Part shown: in pieces, positions 56,824 to 64,000 of the stretch
How positions within the stretch are numbered: the first letter of the stretch is position 1
How the letters are laid out: every line of letters starts with the position of its first letter
From: Scolanthus callimorphus
Taxonomy: Eukaryota; Cnidaria; Anthozoa; Actiniaria; Edwardsiidae
DNA length: 64,000 nt
Direction: 5' to 3'
Assembly: GCA_033964015.1 (NCBI GenBank)
Contig: CM066913.1
Coordinates: forward strand, 29,972,790 to 30,036,789
Notes under the pieces: generated by a model
Database searches by the model: none
What the model was told of the DNA's origin: nothing
What the model saw: the letters and a program-made list of their open reading frames with translations, nothing else
Position numbers and translations under genes: made by a program

Positions 56824-57354
56824 ACTGGAAAAGGAGTCCAGCGAGCAAAGCTGAACGAATTTCTTCAAGCGTGTGGCGAAAACGTTCAAGTTGGACCATA
56901 CAAGAAAATGTGGAACGAGGCCAAACCACTAGTCGTGGCTGGACTTAATGCGATTGCGCCGGGGGACGCGGCGTTATTATGGGAAGCGCTAAAAGAATCT
57001 AAGAGCGTCGAGATGGAACTAGGTATTCCGTTAGAATCGGGTAATGAAAGGAAGTATCTGGTAGCGCTGGCGGAAACCTATCTGAATGCATCGTGTTGCG
57101 ATACTCGTCGCCAGACCTTATCAATCATGGCAGACCTCCTGCCGCTCAAGCGCCTGCGATATTATATACCGAATTTGAGCGAGCATCGCTTTAAAATGGC
57201 ACGACGACATGCGCTGCAGTATGGGCGTGGAGCGGGAATTTCGCCGATGAAAAGTCCGCGGATGAGGGTTGAGGAGAAGCAATTAGATCACTTTCTCCTT
57301 TTCATTACCAGCCCTCATGTTACTCAAGACCTCCCGTTTGGTCTGAAGTCATAA
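56824..57354 (+). pseudogene. Fragment of a repeated cnidarian-type protein
   Basis: The frame is open from about 56824 and has the ATG-starting part 56908-57354 (148 codons): LWEALKESKSVEMELG, LVALAETYLNASCCDTRRQT, LSIMADLLPLKRLRYYIPNL, ARRHALQYGRGAGISPMKSP, MRVEEKQLDHFLLFITSPHV. I have the impression of a high-copy protein family in coral and anemone genomes, function unknown, where this segment continues well past DLPFG. Here it stops at LKS, so the protein is truncated. No catalytic motif is visible. Confidence 0.5.
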
Positions 57355-57359
57355 AGCTA

Positions 57360-59115
57360 TCTAATAATATGAAACCTAAGGGAATTATTAAGGGTTTAGA
57401 GTAGGCTGTAAGTTATGTAGATTGGAATATTAGGCAATACGGTTCATCGTTTTACGAGTATTGGAAAGGTTTAGATCAAATTGATAGTATTATTAATGGT
57501 TATTATAATGGTTTACAATGTAGTGAAACCAATCGCATAGTGATAACAATAACACCAATTCTGAATAAAATGTATGGGAGTAATTACAAAGTAATTGCGA
57601 ATTACTCACGACAGTCATCTGAAAACCGCTCTAAACAAGGGTCAATTTAATTCCGACCATACAATTTAATTCCGACCTGCCCCTTGTAAAATGAGCGCTT
57701 CGCTTATTCCCCCTAGTGAAAGGGATTTATCGCGTACGTCACTTACAGAAGGAATTAATTAGATGCATACATGAGATACCTAACAGAAGGGATTTCAAGC
57801 GGTCTGTTCTTACCACTAGGGCACCTTTGACCTTGTGGTATGGATTTTAGTCATATATCCCTTGTGAAAGGCCTGATATAACTTGGGCAAGCCGACCTTT
57901 CAATTTCTTGGTAGATGCTTAACCATTCGGTAAGTCTCGAATGACGTGAATAATGGTTGAAGTTCTTCTCCTCTAAATGTATTAGCTATGTACAAAGCTA
58001 TGATTACGGGCTAGAGGATCCTAGAGAAATAAATTTGGAGCAAATACAGCCGAATCTACCGAGTCAGAAACGAAGTCTCTAGGTGAAATCGGAACACCGG
58101 CATTATAAGAGCCGCCCGTTAAGAATTAGTCAACTTACAACGACTCCTGAAACCCCGGTATCGCCTCGATCACTCTAATCGATATATGATTCTTATTGCA
58201 GTTACTTTTTTAGATCCAATAATATGAAATTGTAGTACCGGCAGAGATTTGCGCGAAAAGAAATGTATTATCATCCAAAAGGACTGCGTTAAACTCGCTG
58301 CCATTTACGCCTGTGTTTTGCTTGTTCGTTGACCCGCGCAAGAGGTCGTGTGCGTTTATATTTGTGACACTAAATTAGGTCAAGTATGTTATTTGCGAAT
58401 GCTCGAACTTCCCCGGCATTTCCTTGTATTTTTTTCCAATGAGAGATTTAAAAGCAAGACGTCCATGAGATTTTATGATATCAAAGCACCCCCATTGTGG
58501 GAAACCTAGTTTTTGTATATTTTGTTAGCATATAATGCAAACTGTCATGAAGCAGTCATGATTGCTACCCTGTACACAACCTCGAAGCTCTGCACACATC
58601 TTAAAAGGACTAATAAATATGCGAATTAATATTTAACCCATGTTCTTGAGATACTGACGGGCTATTGCCCTTTTCAATGTTTCGCCCAAACCCTAGGTGC
58701 AGTATTGAAGTGCTTACACCTTAATGTTAAGAGTGCACTATAGGACTGGATTCGCTGTCATAGACAGTTTAAGGCTAACTAAACCTGAAACAAAGGCTTC
58801 AGAAGAGGCAAACGACAAACGACAGGCCCTAGGACGCGGAAAGAAAGAGGGTTGACGCCAATAGACTGATTCTCATATAATCGTTACGTTTGTTGCGTTA
58901 GCTAGGATAGCCTCAAAATATGACCTGTGATTTTCATATGATCGCAAGGATCGCTGACAATATACAAATACAGCATTTTAGCTGATAAGTATGCTCGGGT
59001 TTGCTACTCTAGCATCCTGGAAGACCGGCTCTAGCCACACCAGCTTTCACCTTGAAAAATGGCGTTCACCAACGAAATAGAAATTCTCATCTTTATTTGG
59101 TGTTCTGTTTCACCT
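57360..59115. other. No gene recognised
   Basis: No motif-bearing frame and no long inverted repeat found. The phrase ttaattccgacc occurs twice within 20 bases at about 57650. Nothing else stands out. Confidence 0.5.
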
Positions 59116-59120
59116 ACTAG

Positions 59121-59320
59121 GATGTCCCCATAAAGATTCAACGACTCGTTGCCAATGTTGGTCTCCTAATTGCAAAGAAGAATTGCACGTCTCAAAGGAC
59201 CATTTCTGCTGCAGAGAAGCTTATGGTGACCCTGGGATACCTCTCCAGCGGAGGAGACCAGCAACTTCTCTCTTTCAACTTCGCTTTGGACTGTCAACTG
59301 TCTCAAATATATAGCGTGAG
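59121..59320 (+). pseudogene. PIF/Harbinger transposase (HARBI1-like) fragment
   Basis: Following an acceptor-like tactag (59120) the frame reads KIQRLVANVGLLIAKKNCTS, then ISAAEKLMVTLGYLSSGGDQ and LLSFNFALD before degenerating. This matches the conserved region ahead of the DDE domain in Harbinger/HARBI1 proteins (LV..V.P.I.K.....R..IS..E.L..TLR.LA.G.S...L...F.I). The DDE core is absent. Confidence 0.65.
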
Positions 59321-59520
59321 ACACTGTAATTATATGGTTTTGTAATTATATGCAGTGATTTTATAATTATATGCAGTGTATTCGCTATGATATGCGGTGC
59401 ATTTACTATGATGTTCGGTGTCTTTGCCATAATATGCCCATAACTCGTAATTATACGCTGTAATTTGTCAGTATGTGCTGTGATTTTGCCATGATACGCT
59501 GTGCTCTTGTTAAATACTTA
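59315..59520 (+). repeat. Degenerate about 21-bp tandem repeat
   Basis: Roughly nine imperfect units share the pattern tatRatatgcggtgNattt, for example taattatatgcagtgatttt, tatgatatgcggtgcattta, tatgatgttcggtgtctttg and catgatacgctgtgctcttg. The unit length wanders between 20 and 23 bp. It follows the Harbinger fragment directly. Confidence 0.7.
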
Positions 59521-59838
59521 CTGCCATGTGGTCATGCGATGCTGTATATCGCTTCATCCTTCACTTAGATGTGTGGTGTGTTTAGAAATGTACGATAAAT
59601 TGATCTTTATATGCCGTACAATCGCTGTTGCGTGGACTTCCACAGTTGTTCGGTGCTTTACTCGTCATTAGGTGGTGGTTCGCAGGCTCGTTAGGTCAGC
59701 GGTTACACTTTTTAGTTTCAGGGCGATAGCCACTGACTTTAATACTCGCGGTCTCTTTGATGCCATGTGTAACACGCTCAAAAACCTCGAGATATAACTT
59801 CGCTCTTCGCTCGCTTTTTCCCTTCTTTATACATTGTT

Positions 59839-60084
59839 ATGGAGCAGATACTGCTCCAAATCGGACTGGGGCATTTGGTCGAGACTAATACGGGTCAAAG
59901 AGTGGACGTGGAGGCGGTAATAGCTGCATCTGACGGAGAACTGCAGAGGTTAGGTGTAGAAACGATCAGGGACATGCGATTGAGAGAGGCGTGCAGAAGA
60001 TCTAGACACAATGGCCAGCCTTCGTTGTCCATATCAGACTCAGGCAGACTCAGGCAATCAGGCAGAAAGGACGCACCTATTTAA
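59839..60084 (+). CDS. SAM-like N-terminal module of the HECT-type gene
   Basis: This frame of 81 codons from ATG reads LLQIGLGHLVETN, VDVEAVIAASDGELQRLGVE and RDMRLREACRRS, the Leu/Gly pattern of a SAM-like helical bundle (L..LGL...V......D...L..LSD..L..LGV.T..DR.RLR.AC). In cnidarian and fish genomes this module commonly opens uncharacterised proteins that end in a HECT domain. It stops at 60084, and the second half is duplicated downstream, so the splice to the next exon is unclear. Confidence 0.55.
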   Translation: MEQILLQIGLGHLVETNTGQRVDVEAVIAASDGELQRLGVETIRDMRLREACRRSRHNGQPSLSISDSGRLRQSGRKDAPI

Positions 60085-60382
60085 CGTAAGCAGACCATCT
60101 ACAAGCCGACAGCCGATACGAGGCAAAAGCAATGTACGGCGGAACACCTCGAAGCCAAAAACGTAGACTGCAGAGGTTAGGTGTAGAAACGATCAGGGAC
60201 ATGCGATTGAGAGAGGCGTGCAGAAGATCTAGACACAATGGCCAGCCTTCGTTGTCCATATCAGACTCAGGCAGACTCAGGCAATCAGGCAGAAAGGACG
60301 CACCTATTTAACGTAAGCAGACAGCCGATACGAGGCAAAAGCAATGGACGGCGGAACACCCCGAAGCCAAAAACGTAGACTG
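59940..60382 (+). repeat. Two-copy tandem duplication, about 228 bp
   Basis: Positions 59940-60167 and 60168-60382 are almost identical: both start ctgcagaggttaggtgtaga and end gccaaaaacgtagactg. They differ by a short deletion (ccatctacaag) and single changes. The duplication repeats the end of the SAM-like frame and the start of the intron, so it is an internal duplication within the gene, probably recent. Confidence 0.9.
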
Positions 60383-60392
60383 TTCAGTTTTC

Positions 60393-60872
60393 TTGCCTGG
60401 CAGACGCTTGGTCTACTCGTGTTCCCACTGCAACACAAAAACAGATCCTAACAAAAGCCGGCTTAGGCTTGAAAAAATCTTCCTGGAAATCAATGATAAT
60501 GAAGAAGCAGTGACTGCAAAAATAGTATCTGAAAAAGTTGATGAAGATGGCGAACCCAAAGGTTTTCCACAGCTTAAAGAAGTTGGGGGTTTTGAGATGC
60601 TGTACTGTGCTACAAATTCTCGAGACCTGTGTCTACTGAAAAGCTCTCGTGCAGAGCTCAAGTCCAATATTTCTGGTCAAAGCAAGACTTATCTAAGGCC
60701 AATTCAGATGAATTTGTCAACGAAGTCAAAACCGAAAGAGCGAACAGAATCTGTGATAAAAGAGGCATGCAATATATGCAACAAGCTTCTGCCAGTGAAT
60801 GAAGTAAGAGCTCATTTTACCAAGTGTACAGATAGTGCCATTTCTAAGTCAGATAGTGAAAGTTCTGAGTAA
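60393..60872 (+). CDS. Zinc-finger exon of the HECT-type gene
   Basis: The open frame of 159 codons begins after an intron-like stretch; the ATG at 60393 may not be the true exon start. It contains YSCSHCNTKTDPNK, a long central segment, and ACNICNKLLPVNEVRAHFTK with a following C, that is C-X2-C-X11-H-X3-C, like a UBZ-type ubiquitin-binding finger. It ends in a Ser/Asp-rich run. A finger that binds ubiquitin would suit a HECT ligase. A frameshift or an intron near 60850 connects to the next frame. Confidence 0.55.
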   Translation: MPGRRLVYSCSHCNTKTDPNKSRLRLEKIFLEINDNEEAVTAKIVSEKVDEDGEPKGFPQLKEVGGFEMLYCATNSRDLCLLKSSRAELKSNISGQSKTYLRPIQMNLSTKSKPKERTESVIKEACNICNKLLPVNEVRAHFTKCTDSAISKSDSESSE

Positions 60873-60879
60873 ACAGAGA

Positions 60880-61377
60880 TGGTTAGTCGCTGTAAGTCCT
60901 AGTGTATCTGAACACTCCAGTGATGTACTACAGGCATCCACTGTATCTGTGCCTGGAGAAGGAGCTTCCACTGCAAGCAGCAATGTGGAACATTCTACAA
61001 CTGAAGTAGTAGACCTCACTAATGATGGCCATTTACCTGACAATAGCCAGACAAGCCTTCCTTCAAGGGGTGTTCATGACCTAATGACATTGGATATCAT
61101 AGCTGAAAGTACCGTGAAGTACTGCAAGGAGAATGCAATTGAAAATCCAGTGGAAATTCTGCATTACCTGCGGAGAGTCTTGGTGACAGGGAGACCTTTG
61201 GAGGTTCAGGATGACTCCCAGTGCATTCAAGGGGAAACCAATTTCATTATGGTTAACCGATATGTCTTAAAAGACATAGCATTCCCTGAGATTGAGAGCC
61301 TTGATGACTTACGAAAGAGGGAGCCTGAAGTAAACTCAGGAAAATTGGCTTTCCTTTTAAAAAAATATTATGGGTAA
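60880..61377 (+). CDS. Linker and pre-HECT region of the same gene
   Basis: The frame starts Ser/Thr-rich (SVSEHSSDVLQASTVSVPGE, EVVDLTNDGHLPDN; VVDLTN is SUMO-interaction-like). It continues with TLDIIAESTVKYCKENAIEN, EILHYLRRVLVTGRPLEVQD and IMVNRYVLKDIAFPEI, a segment I recognise as typical of these proteins before the HECT fold, ending GKLAFLLKKYYG and a stop at 61377. The overlapping frame 60393-60872 is the same protein before a shift. Confidence 0.5.
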   Translation, partial: WLVAVSPSVSEHSSDVLQASTVSVPGEGASTASSNVEHSTTEVVDLTNDGHLPDNSQTSLPSRGVHDLMTLDIIAESTVKYCKENAIENPVEILHYLRRVLVTGRPLEVQDDSQCIQGETNFIMVNRYVLKDIAFPEIESLDDLRKREPEVNSGKLAFLLKKYYG

Positions 61378-61779
61378 CAGCATTCTCAGCAGCATAAGTT
61401 GTATATTTACTGTACTATTGAAAAATACATTTTGATTTTTAAATCACAAACAAGAAATTTGCTTCTTTTCAACTTTCCCCTGAATTTATCTTCAAAAGCT
61501 ATGACCCTTGATAAAAATATGGCTCAAATAAACAATTGATTTGCTTGCTCAGTTGTGAAAATATACCTGGTTAATGAAGCAAACTTGTGTTTATGACTGT
61601 GTAAAACAAGTTAACTTGTGCTCCTGTAATCCGTAATGTGCCTGACTTAGCACCATCACCTATCAGATATATACCTACATAGCAATATTTCTAAGTTTCA
61701 TGGGGATAGTGCCCCAAAATATTTTCACGGGTGCCAAAAATATTTTCAAAATTTTTACACAAATGTTTTATTTTTTCAG

Positions 61780-61912
61780 GTTGCTGAGGACTATGGAGGC
61801 CCCCGCAATGAATTTTTCCGCCTGATTTTGAGAGAAATCCAGGAAAGATTTTTCAACCATGGGCTTAGAGAACTGCTCTCCGAACAGTATACAACAATTG
61901 GAGTCATATTTG
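61780..61912 (+). CDS. HECT domain exon (N-lobe start)
   Basis: This is bounded by a fine acceptor (ttttttcag) and donor (g|gtaagg). It encodes VAEDYGGPRNEFFRLILREI and FFNHGLRELLSEQYTTIGVIF, matching the opening of the HECT ubiquitin-ligase fold (D.GGP..EFF.L). The donor phase (1) agrees with an acceptor at 62276, after which GLSILRYVQHC continues as expected for the next HECT exon, although that frame then loses similarity. The catalytic Cys of HECT is not in the window. Confidence 0.7.
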
Positions 61913-61929
61913 GTAAGGAATTCTGAGCA

Positions 61930-62700
61930 GCTAATCTTCCCATTTGTTTATGCAGCATGAAATAACTAAAGTTTTGGGAAACGCAATGAAATTATATTTT
62001 GTTTGATTTACAAGTCGAATCCAATTTTTGACATTTTTAAGTAGAAGGGATTGTTTTTATACTTTGCTGTTACAACAAAATTGGCAGGAATTTTTTTTTT
62101 CTTGTGTCCTTGGGAAACCCAGAAATACATTGGCCATTGTTGTATTTCACTTTGAAATAAGTGCAATATTGCCCATTGTTCAGAAACCTGAAGGCAGAAG
62201 TATTTACAGAAGTATTTAAACAATTCACCATTAATTATTTAACAAAGTCACTAAAATATTGATTTTCTTTTGTTAGGATTAAGTATACTCAGATATGTCC
62301 AACACTGTCAAATTGGGCCGATTCGCAGCTGGCTTAGCCGATTCGGCGAACCAAATGTCAGTTCGGGAAAGGGACATTTCAGCCAGTGTGGGTTTCCTTT
62401 AGTGTGCCACAATTATGCTAATAGCTTTAAACCGGAAGTAAAAGTCGGGCATAAAATAATGTCCCTCTTAAAAATAATGTCCCTCTTATTCTGAGTTGCC
62501 CCTTTTGCTGTTGAGGGGGAGTAGGGTCAGGATCCGTAGGTTTTCCACGCCGAGCGCACCGAATACTACAGATCATAGAGGAACGAGAGGACCCTGGGTA
62601 CTAAGACCTCGCGCGGTTACAAAGCCACCTCGCCTCGACAGCCACCTCGCCAACTATTGCCGATTCGAGCCAATTTGGAAGGCAAGCGTTTTTATTTCTT
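61930..62700. other. Intron or spacer; possible next HECT exon at 62277
   Basis: A candidate exon begins at 62277. Further on, 62310-62345 and 62660-62690 contain repeats of ccgattcg, and the stretch 62510-62690 is GC-richer (cgccgagcgcaccgaatac) and could be a SINE or MITE. No gene call. Confidence 0.35.
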
Positions 62701-62707
62701 AAATTTC

Positions 62708-63005
62708 TTCACCTTGAACCATATTACCGCCTTGATATTTAACTATTATGTTGAATATATATCTTGGGAATTGTTTTGAATTCAAATTGCATCTGATAGT
62801 CTACTATAAATATTTTTTGAGGCTGTTTTCTTCTGTCGATTCGGAAAGGACTGTTTGTCGATTCGGGGCTAGTTTGTGTCTATTCAGGAATCGGCATCAT
62901 TTGTCCGGCCAATTAATTCCTTTGAACCATTTATCACATTGATATTTAACTACACCGTTGAATATACATCTTGGGATTTGTTTGGAGTTCAATCTGTCGA
63001 TTCGA
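62708..63005 (+). repeat. Direct repeat, about 210 bp apart
   Basis: ccttgatatttaactattat then gttgaatatatatcttggga (62729-62770) is repeated with changes at 62938-62980 (tgatatttaactacaccgtt, gaatatacatcttgggattt). The two share about 75 bp at roughly 80% identity. No coding seen. Confidence 0.6.
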
Positions 63006-63300
63006 ACTTGTTCAAGTGATTCCAAAAGACGATTTACAAGGGATTTAATATGGATCAATCAAGTCTTGCTTCCCTTTGGGATCGATCTTATTACCATTGA
63101 TATCGTAACAGGTAAGAAGCTATATATTTATTTTCAAATCGTGTTCTACCACACATTATATAGACACGAGTATTTTACTGAGAAATATGCCACTCGTAGA
63201 TCTCAATATGTGAAGCTACATCCGGGACCTGAGTGACATGTTTTCTATATCCTCACTAGTTTTAATACCAAGAGGGATTACGTTATAAATTTTAACTTTA

Positions 63301-63643
63301 ATTGTAACTCTCAGATGGTAGTTTTTAATATTTAATTTCTTGTTCTCGATGTGGTTTGCAGTATGTAGGATCTACTGTTAACAAGTTCCGTATTAGGTTT
63401 AATAATCACAAATCCAGGATCAACAGGCACAAGAATCTTACGGACGAGGCAAAGGCTCGGGACGATCTTATTTATAGACATTTTAACTCAGATGACCACT
63501 TGGGTCTTTCGGATGTTATTGTCCAAGTTATTGATCAGGGTACTTCAGAGGTTGCTCTCAGAGATAGGGAGGCCCAATGGGCGTACCGTCTGAAGGCTTT
63601 TACACCGCGTGGCCTTAATGTAGATGATTTCTCAAACATGTAA
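63301..63643 (+). pseudogene. Penelope-like GIY-YIG endonuclease domain
   Basis: In one frame from about 63333: YLISCSRCGLQYVGSTVNKF then RIRFNNHKSRI, the Cys-rich entry and the YVG half of GIY-YIG with its catalytic Arg region, and HFNSDDH, DREAQWAYRLKAFTPRGLNV (with the Glu of the nuclease) to the stop at 63643. The first part (CNSQMVV) is in another frame, so there is a small indel near 63330. This is the C-terminal end of a Penelope-like polyprotein; RT is missing upstream. Confidence 0.75.
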
Positions 63644-64000
63644 GCAACATGTCATTGTTGCTATGCGCGCTCCTTTTGTTTCTAGTTGTTATTGCACGCG
63701 ATAAGCGCGCGCGGTATCTTCACGCGTGTATATTTAACGGTTTCTGTAAACTTCATCAGTTGCCCTGATGAAGGCTTTTAAATAAAGCCGAAAATTTGGC
63801 ACAAGAAGGTTTATTGTCATCTTTCAGTATTTAATGTTTATCTCACTAGCAGTAAGGATATCGGTCAAAACAAAATTGCTTGGAAATCAATTTGGAATAA
63901 TTTTTCTGGCTTGTCTATATAATAAAAAGAAAATTACATGGTGGCTTGAAGATATGAGTTCAAAAACAATATTTTTACTCATTCACTGTGCTCATTCGTA
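63644..64000 (+). other. Penelope 3' untranslated tail and spacer
   Basis: After the endonuclease stop come a cgcgcg-rich patch (63705-63725) and ttgccctgatgaaggctttt aaataaagccgaaa, a short stem of the kind found at the 3' ends of Penelope-like copies (cctgatgaaggc...aaagccg). Beyond about 63800 I see plain AT-rich DNA. Confidence 0.45.

Noticed and set aside
59650..59830. Promoter of the HECT-type gene
   Set aside because: No TATA, initiator or CpG feature could be distinguished from background.

Overview
This window looks like intron-rich, repeat-saturated DNA from an animal, most likely an anthozoan cnidarian such as a stony coral. The evidence is AT-rich DNA with GT-AG introns, Tx1/L1-like LINE, DIRS, BEL/Pao and Penelope-like retroelement protein, TTAA-target DNA transposons, and gene fragments (CbbX-type AAA+, HECT with SAM-like N-terminus, alpha-kinase) of kinds I associate with cnidarian assemblies. 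The species assignment is inference; no bacterial operon, rRNA gene, CRISPR array or convincing tRNA gene was seen.

Layout. 1-2.2 kb: no gene. 2.25-4.3 kb: SGNH-hydrolase scrap, then a BEL/Pao integrase remnant and possible LTR. 4.46-6.56 kb: broken LINE (zinc-knuckle ORF1, endonuclease). 7.7-17.0 kb: a spliced + strand gene for a tyrosine recombinase; seven phase-compatible exons carry an R...HxxR...W...Y set. Its large intron holds a - strand DIRS retrotransposon (10.69-14.96 kb) without a recombinase domain, and that copy is itself split by a 1233-bp DNA transposon with a perfect 9-bp target duplication. 17.4-26.5 kb: inverted-repeat MITEs, a SINE-like insert, a gag-like zinc-knuckle fragment, a CpG-rich promoter-like patch. 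27.1-33.26 kb: TTAA-flanked element with about 515-bp inverted arms interrupted by a nearly complete but frameshifted L1/Tx1-like LINE. 33.3-34.7 kb: LINE and Penelope scraps. 35.1-41.7 kb: irregular tandem array of truncated AAA+ ATPase units. 41.97-45.75 kb: a second TTAA element made of two very long inverted arms. 46.1-53.75 kb: a 7631-bp element with matching ends, a perfect 6-bp target duplication, an IS3-like spliced DDE transposase on - and an alpha-kinase gene on +. 53.9-54.7 kb: palindromic Penelope fragment. 56.1-57.35 kb: unknown cnidarian-type protein fragment. 59.1-62.3 kb: PIF/Harbinger scrap, then a spliced SAM-like/zinc finger/HECT gene. 63.3-63.8 kb: Penelope GIY-YIG endonuclease end.

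The most notable item is the 46.1-53.75 kb transposon: an IS3EU-type element, as I read it, whose ends enclose a second, non-transposase gene for an alpha-kinase. The spliced tyrosine recombinase gene is the second. Almost every other open frame is broken by frameshifts or stops, so the window reads mainly as a record of nested insertions, several of which can be put in order from target duplications and empty sites in sister copies.
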